A stretch of 64,000 nucleotides of DNA from Acinetobacter oleivorans DR1 (GCF_000196795.1 NC_014259.1:2666001-2730000), one strand, 5' to 3'; shown: positions 32,717-41,997, counted from the first letter of the stretch. The notes: generated by a model from the sequence alone, not told the origin. A program made the numbers and translations.

Positions 32717-33883
32717 TTAGTAGAGCTTAATTTGAGTGACTAAACCGACAATCACATTGCTATTGAAGGCTTTTCCTGTAGAGCGGTAGTAGTTATCCGG
32801 ATTCCAGATGTATTGTACGAATGGGCTTAGAGTCAGACGTTTGTAATTAATATCGGTATCTAAAGAAAGAAAAGAGGTTGTTCTATTATTATTACCATTA
32901 ATTTTTTCTGTCATTAAAACATAATCATCATTGAGTTGAGACTGACCGAACTTCACACCTAAATGATTTTTACCTTGATTGATTTTGTAGCTTAACCCAA
33001 GCTCCCAATAATTTTTATAAGGCTGGTTTTTCTCATCAATATATGAGTAAGCACCAAATACAGTTGGAATATTCTGATTATTAAAATCATGATTAAATCT
33101 AAAATTTAAACCATCTGTACCATCATATTTTTCTTGAGTATATGCATTACGATATTCAGAATTATTATAAAAATATAATAACTCTGCTTTAGTATTTTTA
33201 TCTTTATATCCCATACCATATACTTGGCTGTAACCTAGCTGATGATGAAAGGAAAAATCTAGTCCTTTTTTCTTATAGACATAATCATCTGTGTTGACCT
33301 CAAAAATCCCTGCATGCATATAGATATGGTCTGATAAATTATATTTGGCATAACCACCCCAATACGCATAGTTAGTCGGCAATGAACCCATTGCCCCTTT
33401 AATCGGGTCAGTACATAAAAGGATATTTTGACAATTGTTATAGAGGAAATATCTTCTTAGATTAGTACGCCCAACGGAAGTATAGAGTTTCTTATCATTC
33501 CAATACTTATCCCAAGTCAGCAAACTGAGTTGGGATGAAGCCAAATCATTGGCAGCAATTGCTCCACCGACATAACTTCCTACTCCGCCAAACCAATTGT
33601 TTGAGGTATTTAGCTGTGCATCATCATTTAAACCATTAAACACATATTGTGCTTTTAAAACCCCAAAGTCATGACCTTCATTCGCTAATTTAATTTCAGT
33701 ATTTAAAAATAAACCTGCTGAATTAGTAAAATTGTCATCTACATTACTTTCTTGGCTATACATCGCTAAATCAATAAAATTAGCTGTGAACTTAAAATTA
33801 TCTTTTAGGTTCACTTCTGCATTTGCACTCATCGTATATAAAAGCACGAGTGTACCTATACATCCTTGTTTAGATATATACAT
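32717..33883 (-). CDS. Outer-membrane porin, OprB-like carbohydrate-type
   Basis: 388 residues. A signal peptide (ends SANA) is followed by about sixteen amphipathic strands. It has FNGLNDDAQLNTSNNWFGGVGSYVGG and GRTNLRRYFLYNNCQN in the first half and ends in an aromatic strand, VTQIKLY, as outer-membrane proteins do. Family call is by general pattern. It is upstream of the periplasmic serine hydrolase in one operon. Confidence 0.65.
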   Translation of the reverse strand: MYISKQGCIGTLVLLYTMSANAEVNLKDNFKFTANFIDLAMYSQESNVDDNFTNSAGLFLNTEIKLANEGHDFGVLKAQYVFNGLNDDAQLNTSNNWFGGVGSYVGGAIAANDLASSQLSLLTWDKYWNDKKLYTSVGRTNLRRYFLYNNCQNILLCTDPIKGAMGSLPTNYAYWGGYAKYNLSDHIYMHAGIFEVNTDDYVYKKKGLDFSFHHQLGYSQVYGMGYKDKNTKAELLYFYNNSEYRNAYTQEKYDGTDGLNFRFNHDFNNQNIPTVFGAYSYIDEKNQPYKNYWELGLSYKINQGKNHLGVKFGQSQLNDDYVLMTEKINGNNNRTTSFLSLDTDINYKRLTLSPFVQYIWNPDNYYRSTGKAFNSNVIVGLVTQIKLY

Positions 33884-34202
33884 AGAATCCTTTCCTTTAA
33901 ATATAATTAATCACTTTCCAAGTTTTATATTTTTATAATTAAAAACTTGGTATAACGATTATTTCTAGCTCAATATAATATTTATTAACTCTGATAGTTT
34001 TTGAATCTCCTTCACCACAAATTAATAAATTATATTTAATAAATATCGATAATTTTGGGCTTGCTGATTTATTTCAGTCCCATTTGATAAATCTGATTTC
34101 AACATATTTATATTGGCTCGACTTGTGTACTAATGACATCAATTTTGTCTAAAAATGACATATACCCCTTAAACACTTAGGCTATTAAATAATCAAAAAA
34201 AA
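33884..34202. other. Intergenic region upstream of the porin operon
   Basis: AT-rich, no gene. Expected to hold the porin promoter and possibly the 3' end signals of the TetR gene. Nothing distinct recognised. Confidence 0.5.
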
Positions 34203-34757
34203 TCACCCAAACCCCAGCAAAAAATACTCAAGCAAGCGCTTTCTTTCATCTGGTTTGTTGGGGTCTAAAAGCTGAACTATTGCTCCATCAATCACAAACA
34301 AAAACATGTGTGCATCTTGTTTTGAAGCATTTTCATTAGTCGTTAAAAGTAGTTTATGGATTTCATTAATAAACCAATTTCGGTAGTCAACGACCACCTG
34401 ATAGGCCTTGGGATGTGTTTTCGCAATTTCAAAAATAGCTTTAAAAGGTAAATGGTAAAGCCCGTCTAAATCGGCATGTAAAAAGTAAAGCTTGCGCAGC
34501 TTTTCAACTAGGGTTAATTCTTTTTGAACATGAATGATTGAAAGCACTTCATGTTTAAGACCATCTTTTTGAAAGGTTAAGCTCATTTGAATTAGCCTTT
34601 CTTTTGAGTGAAAGTAGTTATAAAAAGTCGCTTTTGGGATTTTTGCCGACTCAACAATTCGGTCTACCCCAACATTGTGAAAGCCGTATTTATTAAAAAG
34701 ATAGCGGGAAGTGTGTAGTACGCTTAAAGCACGAAACGGAAGATCTGAATGTGGCAT
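34203..34757 (-). CDS. TetR-family regulator, C4-linked paralogue 2
   Basis: 184 residues from the ATG at 34757 (MPHSDLPFRALSVLHTSRYLF), which aligns with the start of its paralogue at 10025. A longer frame up to 34868 has no matching extension in the other copy. The HTH is VGVDRIVESAKIPKATFYNYFHSKERLIQM, and the C-terminal part has DAHMFLFVIDGAIVQLLDPNKPDERKRLLEYF. Its 5' flank also matches that of the paralogue (for example the CAACAATAAAAC stretch). Same C4-ORF-TetR order as module 1. Confidence 0.9.
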   Translation of the reverse strand: MPHSDLPFRALSVLHTSRYLFNKYGFHNVGVDRIVESAKIPKATFYNYFHSKERLIQMSLTFQKDGLKHEVLSIIHVQKELTLVEKLRKLYFLHADLDGLYHLPFKAIFEIAKTHPKAYQVVVDYRNWFINEIHKLLLTTNENASKQDAHMFLFVIDGAIVQLLDPNKPDERKRLLEYFLLGFG

Positions 34758-34955
34758 AGTTTTACCGTTATAAAAAATTATTGTTGTATATAAATGAGAT
34801 ATAAAAAACCGCTGCCGTTTTGGGAGAAAAAAAGGCATAGCAAAGCCTATAAAGACTGTGCTTGGCACATCTCAAGTTTTATTGTTGATTAAGTTTTTTG
34901 GTTAAGACGAATTAAAGTCTGAAAAGCTTATTAGCTATCAAACTGCTTTAAATGT

Positions 34956-35012
34956 TTAAGTTGTGTCGTTATAACTTTTGGCAAAGGCTGCCAAGAAATA
35001 ATGGATGTACAA
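34956..35012 (-). CDS. Small ORF between C4 RNA and TetR (copy 2)
   Basis: 18 codons from a TTG at 35012 with AAAAGGAG six bases upstream, the same spacing as in module 1. The product (LYIHYFLAAFAKSYNDTT) shares the FLAAFAK/FLAFAK core with copy 1. Read further upstream, the frame stays open through the C4 core and encodes ERRGTPSG, a sequence typical of Icd-like ORFs that overlap C4 RNAs. Translation not proven. Confidence 0.4.
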   Translation of the reverse strand: MYIHYFLAAFAKSYNDTT

Positions 35013-35057
35013 AGCCAACTCCTTTTTATTGGGAGTTCTGCCAGACATTAAAATTAT

Positions 35058-35133
35058 GGTGGCAGAACGAAAGGGGTTCGCAGACTGGTCAAACGAGGCC
35101 AGCACACCCGAAGGTGTCCCCCTCCGTTCCGCC
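35058..35133 (-). ncRNA. C4-like antisense RNA, copy 2
   Basis: Minus strand. The closing helix GGCGGAACGGAGGGG / CCCCTTTCGTTCTGCC pairs over about 16 bases with three G-U. Inside are ACACC-TTCG-GGTGT and CTGG...CCAG, then TCTGC. Compared with copies 1 and 3 the helix changes in both arms while pairing is kept. TTCTGCC at its 3' end can alternatively pair with GGCAGAA just downstream. Confidence 0.72.
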
Positions 35134-35192
35134 ATAGAGGGGGCACGAGGGCTCAACACTAAAAGTATGAAACTTTTAATGCTCGTTTGATT

Positions 35193-35225
35193 CGGTCTGC
35201 GACAACCGACTGGCAATGTGGCCAG
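35193..35225 (-). ncRNA. 5' leader domain of the C4 transcript, two hairpins (copy 2)
   Basis: CTGGC-cacatt-GCCAG (35210-35225) and CGGT-TGTCGCAG-ACCG (35193-35208) on the minus strand, starting at the predicted transcript start. Same layout as in module 1 with compensatory base changes. Confidence 0.5.
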
Positions 35226-35232
35226 CAGGCAA

Positions 35233-35261
35233 AGAATAGTATTCAACCCTCTTTCAGTCAA
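35233..35261 (-). promoter_or_regulatory. Sigma-70 promoter of C4 module 2
   Basis: TTGACT (35256-35261), 17-bp spacer, TATTCT (35233-35238), minus strand, preceded by the same AATACGATTGTCATTTC stretch as module 1. Confidence 0.76.
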
Positions 35262-35414
35262 GCACACGAAATGACAATCGTATTAAAATAGATCATTAAA
35301 AAGTAAGGATAAATAATGAGGAAGTTATTGTTAAAGTTTGGTTTATAAATAGGTATTTTCTGTCTAAAGCAATCTTGTTCTTTCAATAAAATAAGCAAAT
35401 TCTGTTTAAATAAT

Positions 35415-35436
35415 AAAAGCCCATTAACGGGCTTTT
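35415..35436 (-). terminator. Terminator of the hydrolase pair
   Basis: AAAAGCCC / GGGCTTTT around GTTAAT, followed on the minus strand by ATTATT. Confidence 0.82.
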
Positions 35437-35457
35437 ATTAAATCAATAGTGGTAATT

Positions 35458-36372
35458 TTACAATTTCATTTTAAAGAAATCTGCAAGTACGTTCGAAGCT
35501 TCATTTACATATTTAGGAATGTCATATAACTCCATGTGGTTTGAACCTTCAACAATATGTAAAGTTTTATCCTGACTTGCAGCGCGCTGAATTAGGTCTT
35601 CACTCATCCATTTACTACCTGCAACACTTCCAGCAATTGCAATTAATGGTTGAGTTAAGAAAGCTTCGGCTTTGTTATAAGCATCATAAGTAATAATTTG
35701 AGTTAAGCTACGGGCTGTTGCAACCCCTGGTGAGTTAGGGTGCTCAGCTCTTGGCGTATGGTAATATTCCCACGCCTGACGAAGCTCTTCATTCGGTGCA
35801 TCTTCTTCTTTTAAAGGTGCAAGCGGAATGGTTGCAACATTTCCACTATTTGCATCTGATGTACGCGCATCTGAACCCGCTTGGATATATGGAATAGCAT
35901 CTGCATCTTTAACTGTGTTTTCCCAACCATTTCTGAACATAGAGCCGATATTCACTGCGCTTACCGTACCTACTGCTTTAATACGGCGGTCATTGATTGC
36001 AGCATTTGCGGCATAACCACCGCCCGCACAAATACCCATCGCCCCAATACGGTTTTCATCTACATAGCTTAAGGTGGTTAGATAATCAATCACGGCACTA
36101 ATGTCTTCTGTACGAATGTAAGGGTTTTCTAACTGGCGAGGTAAACCTGTACTTTCGCCCTGAAAACTTGCATCAAATGCAATTGCAATAAAACCTTGTT
36201 CAGCGAGCTTGGACGCATACAAACCTGCGGTCTGCTCTTTTACGCCTCCACCCGGATGAGCAACAACAATTGCTACGTACTTTTGTGTTTCATCAAAGTT
36301 TGATGGATAGTGAATATTTGCTGCAGTGGTAATATCTTGACCATTTGAATTTTGAAATTTAACTGTATTCAT
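35458..36372 (-). CDS. Alpha/beta hydrolase with Cys nucleophile elbow (dienelactone-hydrolase-like), paralogue A
   Basis: 304 residues. The nucleophile elbow reads GAMGICAGGGYAANAA, with Cys where serine hydrolases carry Ser, as in dienelactone hydrolases. The oxyanion side is VVAHPGGGVKEQ, with FDASFQGES between. The C-terminal GSNHMELYD carries the candidate catalytic His. It lies 24 bp after its paralogue and shares with it a divergent LysR gene. Substrate unknown. Confidence 0.85.
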   Translation of the reverse strand: MNTVKFQNSNGQDITTAANIHYPSNFDETQKYVAIVVAHPGGGVKEQTAGLYASKLAEQGFIAIAFDASFQGESTGLPRQLENPYIRTEDISAVIDYLTTLSYVDENRIGAMGICAGGGYAANAAINDRRIKAVGTVSAVNIGSMFRNGWENTVKDADAIPYIQAGSDARTSDANSGNVATIPLAPLKEEDAPNEELRQAWEYYHTPRAEHPNSPGVATARSLTQIITYDAYNKAEAFLTQPLIAIAGSVAGSKWMSEDLIQRAASQDKTLHIVEGSNHMELYDIPKYVNEASNVLADFFKMKL

Positions 36373-36396
36373 GGTTAGCTCCTTTATAGGCTTAAC

Positions 36397-37317
36397 TTAA
36401 ATATTTTTTTGAAAAAATGGGATGAGTTTTGCTAATGCTTGTGCCACTGGTTCAGGTTTGTCATATAAATCGTAATGAGACCAACCTTCTACAATCACAA
36501 GCTCTTTATTTTGTGAACGTGCTCGACCATAGATTTCCAAACTGTCTCGATATGAACCAAAACCACCGACCTTATCACCTGCAATCAGTAATAAAGGCTG
36601 TGTAAGTAATACTTCAGCTAGGTGGAATGCATCCCAACCGATTGCCACAGCCGAATGTGAAAATAATGTTTTAGCAACACCATTTGGTTGATAGCCACGA
36701 TCGGTTTTGTAATAGTCAGTTGCTTCTAGTACATCAATATCTGTTATTCCAGCCGCTTTGGCTTCTTCAACTGAACTTGGCAACAAATCATCAACTCTTT
36801 TTGTTTCTCCGCGAGCTTCGGCAGTACGTTGTTTTGCAATAAGCTCTAGTTTCTCTAAAGGATTCCAGTTGCTAAAGCCTTCTCTCGACAAGCGACCAAA
36901 ATTTACGGCGTCTACTGTAGCAACTGCCTTAATTCGTTTTTCGGTCATTGCAACATTGAGTGCATAGCCACCACCACCGCAAATTCCTAGTACACCAATT
37001 CGGTTTTCATCGACATAGTTAAGCGTCATCAAATAATCAGTCACTAAACGGAAGTCTTCTACACGAAGTACTGGGTTTTCTGTTGAACGTGGTTCACCGC
37101 CACTTTCGCCCTGAAAACTTGCATCAAATGCAATCACAATAAAGCCAGCTTTTGCTAATGCTGCACCGTATACATTTCCAGAGGTTTGTTCTTTACAGCT
37201 TCCGATTGGGTGTCCACTAATAATTGCTGGGTATTGAATACTTTCATCAAAATTTTCTGGGAAGTGAAGATTTGCTGCGATTTCCCAATAAGGTGCTTTG
37301 ATTTTTACATTTTTCAT
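36397..37317 (-). CDS. Alpha/beta hydrolase with Cys nucleophile elbow, paralogue B
   Basis: 306 residues from the ATG at 37317 (MKNVKIKAPYWEIAANLHFPENFDE). The elbow is GVLGICGGGGYALNVA, followed by an ISGHPIGSCKEQ-type oxyanion region seen earlier in the chain and a C-terminal GWSHYDLYD. It is paralogous throughout to the 35458-36372 product, including FDASFQGES. First gene of the pair, transcribed away from the LysR gene. Confidence 0.85.
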   Translation of the reverse strand: MKNVKIKAPYWEIAANLHFPENFDESIQYPAIISGHPIGSCKEQTSGNVYGAALAKAGFIVIAFDASFQGESGGEPRSTENPVLRVEDFRLVTDYLMTLNYVDENRIGVLGICGGGGYALNVAMTEKRIKAVATVDAVNFGRLSREGFSNWNPLEKLELIAKQRTAEARGETKRVDDLLPSSVEEAKAAGITDIDVLEATDYYKTDRGYQPNGVAKTLFSHSAVAIGWDAFHLAEVLLTQPLLLIAGDKVGGFGSYRDSLEIYGRARSQNKELVIVEGWSHYDLYDKPEPVAQALAKLIPFFQKNI

Positions 37318-37375
37318 TGTTGACTCACCTGTGTTGAACTTCATGAAAAACATAGTAACAAGCAAAGATTAGTCT

Positions 37376-37392
37376 GATTAGATGCTATAATC
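37376..37392. promoter_or_regulatory. LysR-type operator (T-N11-A) in the divergent gap
   Basis: GATTA (37376-37380) and TAATC (37388-37392) with a 7-base spacer give a dyad containing T-N11-A, midway between the hydrolase gene and the LysR gene. TATAATC at its right could serve as a -10 box for lysR. Confidence 0.6.
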
Positions 37393-37423
37393 TGATCGTA
37401 ACTATTAGTAGAACTTATGAATC

Positions 37424-38311
37424 ATGAAAATTAATCTGAATGATTTAAAAACATTTTCTGAAGTAGTAAAAACTAAAAACTTTACTAAAGCTGCGGCATA
37501 TATGGGTGTTACCCAATCGGCTGTAAGCCAGAGTATTAATAATCTTGAAGCACAGTTAGGAATAAAGTTATTAAACCGTTCTACCCGTAGTCTCACCCTT
37601 ACAGAAGCAGGTTCGCGCCTTATTGAGCTCGTTGGTCAAAACATTGAAAATATTGACTTAGGAATAGAACAAATTAGCTCGATGAAAGACCTTCCAAGTG
37701 GTCATGTGCGTATTTCTGCCGATGCATTTACGATTAAGTATTATTTGTGGCCAAAGCTTAAAAAGCTTGTAAAACAATATCCCGATATATCTTTGGAACT
37801 GACTTCCGAAAACAGACGAATTGATATTGCAAAAGAAGGATATGATGCTGGGGTACGTGTTGGAAACTTGGTAGAAAAAGATTTAATTGCGGTTCCAATT
37901 AGTAAAGAAATTCCCTTCCGATTAATCGCTTCACCTGAATATTTAGAAAAGTATGGAACACCGCAATCTATAGACGATCTAAAAAAGCACAAAGGCATTT
38001 ATATTCGTCTTTTAACTGATAACTCTTTAATGGCATGGGAGTTTAAAGATAAAAATAAAAGTGTATTTTTTAGAGGGCCCGTTCAACTGGTCATGACCAG
38101 TTTAGATGAAATGCTCGATGCTGTACTTGATGGCTGCGCAGTAGCTTATTTGCCCTACTTTCTAGTGAAACCAGCTTTAGAAGAAAAAAAATTAGTAAGT
38201 TTATTGGAACAACACGCTGTTACCTTGCCACCTTTTTATTTGTTTTATACGAGCCGTCGCTTAATGTCCCCTGCCTTTAAAATTGTTAAAGATACGTTGA
38301 GTGAAATATAA
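37424..38311 (+). CDS. LysR-family regulator of the hydrolase pair
   Basis: 295 residues. Winged HTH at the N-terminus (LNDLKTFSEVVKTKNFTKAAAYMGVTQSAVSQSINNLEAQLGIKLLNRSTRSLTLTE) and an effector-binding domain of the CrgA/AaeR-like subgroup. It is divergent from the two hydrolases with a T-N11-A dyad between, so it most likely controls them and itself. Confidence 0.9.
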   Translation: MKINLNDLKTFSEVVKTKNFTKAAAYMGVTQSAVSQSINNLEAQLGIKLLNRSTRSLTLTEAGSRLIELVGQNIENIDLGIEQISSMKDLPSGHVRISADAFTIKYYLWPKLKKLVKQYPDISLELTSENRRIDIAKEGYDAGVRVGNLVEKDLIAVPISKEIPFRLIASPEYLEKYGTPQSIDDLKKHKGIYIRLLTDNSLMAWEFKDKNKSVFFRGPVQLVMTSLDEMLDAVLDGCAVAYLPYFLVKPALEEKKLVSLLEQHAVTLPPFYLFYTSRRLMSPAFKIVKDTLSEI

Positions 38312-38401
38312 AGCTTAAAATCCTTAAGGAGTGAGTGGAAATCCAACTTTGTCACTTACTCCCCATTTGACTACCGTCATTGTTCAGTACTGAAACTCAA
38401 C

Positions 38402-38426
38402 TTATGACACCGTAAATTTAAAGCTA
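38402..38426 (-). pseudogene. 3'-end remnant of a PAP2-phosphatase gene
   Basis: The minus strand encodes SFKFTVS and a stop; the intact PAP2 gene ends SVKFTVS. At DNA level 24 of 26 bases match between 38401-38426 and 43018-43043, in direct orientation. It bounds the block NUDIX-TetR-isomerase-hydrolases on the side away from the intact gene. Confidence 0.65.
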
Positions 38427-38545
38427 GTAGAGCTATTAATCTTAAAAAATTCATTTGAAATTTCATTTAACAACTGTTTAATAGTGCTTCACCTGAGTAT
38501 GCCTTACCATAGCTAAAAGATATAAGCTTGAAGGCATCCGTTGCA

Positions 38546-39166
38546 ATGAATGACTCAGTTAAGTGGTTAGAAACTTTAAATAAAATTACTGGTATTGCTC
38601 AAACAGGTTTGCATTACTCAAAAGATGTTTATGACAAGGAACGTTATGAACAACTTCTAGGACACATTGAGTATTTATTAGAGTTAAAAGAAATCAAAAC
38701 AGAAAATTTTATTAATAATGTTCTTCAAGATGTGGGTTATGCCACTCCGAAACTAGATGTCAGAGCAGTTGTTTTTAAAGAAAATAAATTATTATTAGTA
38801 AAAGAAATTGAAGATGGAGGTTGGTCCGTTCCTGGTGGATGGGCTGACGTAGGTTACTCGGCATCGGAAAATGCTGAAAAAGAAGTTATAGAAGAGACAG
38901 GTCTACGAGTTAAAGCCATTAAATTATTAGCTTTAACAGATAGAACCAAGCACCCTCACCCTCCGATGTTTTTACATGTGTATAAGGCTTTCTTCTGGTG
39001 TGAAATTATTGATGGTGAGCTGACACCAAGTATTGAAACACCCGAAGTTGGATTCTTTGGTAGAGATGAGCTACCGCCTATTTCTACAGCACGTGTAACA
39101 GAAGAACAAATACAGCAATTTTTTGATTATTTAGAGTCAGTACCAGAGGTTACTAAGTTTGATTAA
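38546..39166 (+). CDS. NUDIX hydrolase with N-terminal NUDIX-associated domain
   Basis: 206 residues from the ATG at 38546. An N-terminal helical domain (VKWLETLNKITGIAQTGLHYSKDVYDKERYEQL) is typical of the subgroup acting on nucleoside-diphosphate-linked moieties. The NUDIX box GGWADVGYSASENAEKEVIEETG has the required Gly and Glu residues, with Lys in place of the usual Arg. Exact substrate (ADP-ribose, NADH or other) cannot be decided. Confidence 0.86.
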   Translation: MNDSVKWLETLNKITGIAQTGLHYSKDVYDKERYEQLLGHIEYLLELKEIKTENFINNVLQDVGYATPKLDVRAVVFKENKLLLVKEIEDGGWSVPGGWADVGYSASENAEKEVIEETGLRVKAIKLLALTDRTKHPHPPMFLHVYKAFFWCEIIDGELTPSIETPEVGFFGRDELPPISTARVTEEQIQQFFDYLESVPEVTKFD

Positions 39167-39243
39167 TTAAACTTAATGTAAGGTAGATCTCTTATATTTA
39201 GAGTTCTGTTATTACACTACGGATCAAATAAATGCTTAATTAA

Positions 39244-39843
39244 TTAAGCACTTACAATATATTGATCTAGATTTTTTAATGCAAAATTAATCACTTGAGC
39301 AAGTTCTTCTTTTGAATATCCATCTCTTGCCTGAACAGATAAACCATGGAGAACGAGCGCGTAATATTGCCCTAAGGTTTTAGGGTCAGCCTCTGCCACC
39401 AATTGACCGTCTGATTTTGCCTGAATAAATCGATCGACCAGACTTTGGCCCCGTGCAATACGTTGTGCTTTCATCCAGTCTAAAACAGCTTGGTTTTCTT
39501 CGCCTAGCACACTCGCTGCCGACACGACCATGCACCCATAGGAATGGTTGGTTTGCGTGTAAAGCGCTAGTGCATCTTGAAATAATTGGCTGATTGCATC
39601 CTTAATATTTTTTTGCTTTAAAGCATTTAGCGCGAAATTACCTTCGTTCTTTTCATAGTGATTTACAGCCTCTCTAAACAAAGCCTCTTTTGAGCCAAAC
39701 GCTTTATAAATTCGAGCGGAGGCAATCCCTAAAACTTCAACTAAATCTGACATTGATGTGCCTTCATAGCCGTGAAGCCAGAAAAAATCTCTCGCTTTTA
39801 CGAGGGCTTCTTCTCGATCAAACTCTCTTGGTCTGCCAGCCAT
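39244..39843 (-). CDS. TetR-family regulator, divergent from the isomerase/hydrolase operon
   Basis: 199 residues. HTH: FDREEALVKARDFFWLHGYEGTSMSDLVEVLGIASARIYKAFGSKEALFREAV. The C-terminal domain is AcrR/YxaF-like. Divergent from the operon at 40024 with a perfect palindrome in the gap, so it is probably its repressor. Confidence 0.9.
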   Translation of the reverse strand: MAGRPREFDREEALVKARDFFWLHGYEGTSMSDLVEVLGIASARIYKAFGSKEALFREAVNHYEKNEGNFALNALKQKNIKDAISQLFQDALALYTQTNHSYGCMVVSAASVLGEENQAVLDWMKAQRIARGQSLVDRFIQAKSDGQLVAEADPKTLGQYYALVLHGLSVQARDGYSKEELAQVINFALKNLDQYIVSA

Positions 39844-39993
39844 AATGACCCTTTATCAAACTTAGTACGTGTTTTCATTATTATTCGAAAAAAATATTTT
39901 CACAAATAAATCAATGAGATTTATTCAAAATAGTCCTGTTTTGTTTTGATTTTCAAATAAAAAGTTGTTTTTCTCAAAAATTAAGCCTATTGT

Positions 39994-40007
39994 TTGTCGA
40001 TCGACAA
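39994..40007. promoter_or_regulatory. Palindromic operator, likely TetR site
   Basis: TTGTCGATCGACAA, a perfect 14-bp palindrome 16 bp before the operon start. Size and position fit a TetR operator. Confidence 0.6.
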
Positions 40008-40023
40008 CTAATTAGGTTTTATT

Positions 40024-41076
40024 ATGGAAACCATCAAAGGCCCTAGTATTCATCTTGCTCAATTTAGCGATGATGTTTTTCCTTTTAACCGCCTAGAAGA
40101 TATTGCAGCTTGGGTAGCAAACCAAGGCTTTGAAGCCGTACAACTTCCTGCTTGGGATAAGCGTTTATTTGATGTCAATTTGGCAGCAGAAAGCCAAGAT
40201 TATTGCGATGAAATATTAGGTACTTTAAACAATCATGGCTTAAAAATTAGTGAGTTAACGACTCATATTTTTGGGCAGCTAATGGCTGTGCACCCTGCTT
40301 ATGACTCAATGTGCGATAACTTTGCCCCCTCTCATTTGCATGGCAATTCAGCGGCTAGAACCGAGTGGGCAAAACAGCAAATGCTCGCTTCAATTCAAGC
40401 ATCTGCCCGTTTAGGTCTTAAAGACATGGGGACATTTTCAGGCTCTTTGGCGTGGCCTTATGTATTTCCATTTCCTCAAAGACCGTCAGGGCTCATAGAA
40501 ACGGCGTTTGATGAATTAGCGCGTCGCTGGCTTCCTATTTTGAATGCTTGTGATGAACAAGACGTCAACCTTTGCTATGAAATTCACCCCGGTGAAGATT
40601 TGCATGACGGCATTACATTTGAAATGTTTTTAGAGCGGACTCGCAACCACCCACGTTGCCATATTCTTTTTGACCCAAGCCATTTTGTTTTACAGCAACT
40701 GAACTATGTGGAATATATCGATATCTATAAAGATTTCATTCGCATGTTTCATGTTAAAGATGCCGAATTTAATCCAACAGGCCGCCAAGGAATGTATAGC
40801 GGCTATCAAAGCTGGGGAAATCGAGCGGGTCGATTCCGTTCTACGGGTGATGGTCAAGTTGACTTTAAAGCGATTTTTTCAAAGTTAGCGCATTACGACT
40901 ACGAAGGCTGGGCAACGTTGGAGTGGGAATGCTGCCTAAAAAATAAAGACGATGGCGCACGCGAAGGTGCCGAGTTCATTAAGCAAAATATTATTCATGT
41001 CACCAATAAAGTATTTGATGACTTTGCTGCTGCCCCCGTGAATCAGACTCAAATTAATCAGTTATTAGGTATTTAA
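40024..41076 (+). CDS. Sugar phosphate isomerase/epimerase-type TIM-barrel protein
   Basis: 350 residues of the AP-endonuclease-2 / xylose-isomerase-like fold. The metal and substrate residues are in YEIHPGEDLHDG, ILFDPSHFVLQQL, FHVKDAEFNPTGRQG and GWATLEWECC. The enzyme probably isomerises or epimerises a sugar or cyclitol derivative. First gene of a three-gene operon with two alpha/beta hydrolases, opposite a TetR repressor. Confidence 0.85.
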   Translation: METIKGPSIHLAQFSDDVFPFNRLEDIAAWVANQGFEAVQLPAWDKRLFDVNLAAESQDYCDEILGTLNNHGLKISELTTHIFGQLMAVHPAYDSMCDNFAPSHLHGNSAARTEWAKQQMLASIQASARLGLKDMGTFSGSLAWPYVFPFPQRPSGLIETAFDELARRWLPILNACDEQDVNLCYEIHPGEDLHDGITFEMFLERTRNHPRCHILFDPSHFVLQQLNYVEYIDIYKDFIRMFHVKDAEFNPTGRQGMYSGYQSWGNRAGRFRSTGDGQVDFKAIFSKLAHYDYEGWATLEWECCLKNKDDGAREGAEFIKQNIIHVTNKVFDDFAAAPVNQTQINQLLGI

Positions 41077-41097
41077 GGAATCGTAAGAGAACTCAAC

Positions 41098-41997
41098 ATG
41101 AAAACTCAATTATTCAATGAAAACTCGTATAACGAATTCCAACATCATTACATTCACATCGAGAGCAAGAAATTACACTACGTGACCTTAGGGAAAGGTC
41201 CAGTTGTATTACTGATTCCGGGTTGGCCGCAAACATGGTACGCGTGGCACAAAGTCATGGTTGAACTGGCAAAACAGGGTTATCGAGCAATCGCGGTTGA
41301 TTTACCCGGAACCGGAAATTCAGCTCCACTTGAAGGAAGTTACGATACGGGGCGTATTGCTAAAATTTTATCAATGCTCATGACTGAACTTGAATATCCA
41401 ACTTATTCGGTGGTTGGTCACGACATTGGCATGTGGGTTGCCTATGCGCTTGCATCAGACTTTCCTGAGTCAGTCACTCGACTTGCGGTAACAGAAGCAG
41501 TGATTCCCGGTTTAGCGCCCGCACCTCCTATTTTTGTTGAGCCGAGTGAAAATATCTTTCTTTGGCACTTCATGTTTAACCAAACCCTTGACTTACCCGA
41601 AGCCTTAATCGCGGGCCGCGAAGATACTTATTTAAATTATATGTTTGATAAATGGTCGTGGCACAAAGATAAAGTGGCAACTGAAACTTATATTGAAGCC
41701 TATAAAATTCCAGGTCGTTTAACGGCGGGTTTTAATTATTACCGCTCTATTCCCGAGACCATACGTCAAAATAAAATCAGAGAAACTAAAAGTTTAGACA
41801 TGCCAGTTTTAGCCATAGGCGCTGAACATGCCACAAACAATGCGCCTTATGAAACCATGAAAAAGGTTTCACCGCATTTAACCAGTGCGATTGTAAAAGA
41901 CTGCGGTCATTTCATTATGGAAGAACAGTCAGAAATATTCAGTTCACTCATTTTAGATTTTTTGCAGCAGGAAAAAAGTGATGCCTCTACTTGCTGA
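41098..41997 (+). CDS. Alpha/beta hydrolase, epoxide hydrolase / dehalogenase type
   Basis: 299 residues. The nucleophile elbow VVGHDIGMWVAYALA carries Asp (about 118), as in epoxide hydrolases and haloalkane/haloacetate dehalogenases. The oxyanion segment is LIPGWPQTWYAWHKVM, and a late DCGHFIMEEQ carries the catalytic His. Substrate unknown. It lies 21 bp after the isomerase gene and overlaps the next gene by 17 bp. Confidence 0.87.
   Translation: MKTQLFNENSYNEFQHHYIHIESKKLHYVTLGKGPVVLLIPGWPQTWYAWHKVMVELAKQGYRAIAVDLPGTGNSAPLEGSYDTGRIAKILSMLMTELEYPTYSVVGHDIGMWVAYALASDFPESVTRLAVTEAVIPGLAPAPPIFVEPSENIFLWHFMFNQTLDLPEALIAGREDTYLNYMFDKWSWHKDKVATETYIEAYKIPGRLTAGFNYYRSIPETIRQNKIRETKSLDMPVLAIGAEHATNNAPYETMKKVSPHLTSAIVKDCGHFIMEEQSEIFSSLILDFLQQEKSDASTC

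Noticed and set aside
34758..34868. N-terminal extension of TetR paralogue 2
   Set aside because: The 37 extra codons have no counterpart in paralogue 1, and the ATG at 34757 aligns with the other start.
34956..35267. 103-codon minus-strand open frame as one protein
   Set aside because: Its nominal start at 35267 lies upstream of the predicted transcript start. The frame overlaps the C4 promoter and core, so at most internal starts (35135 or 35012) are plausible.
39232..39249. TGCTTAATTAATTAAGCA palindrome as an operator
   Set aside because: It overlaps the TetR stop codon between convergent genes; a weak terminator or chance AT palindrome is more likely.
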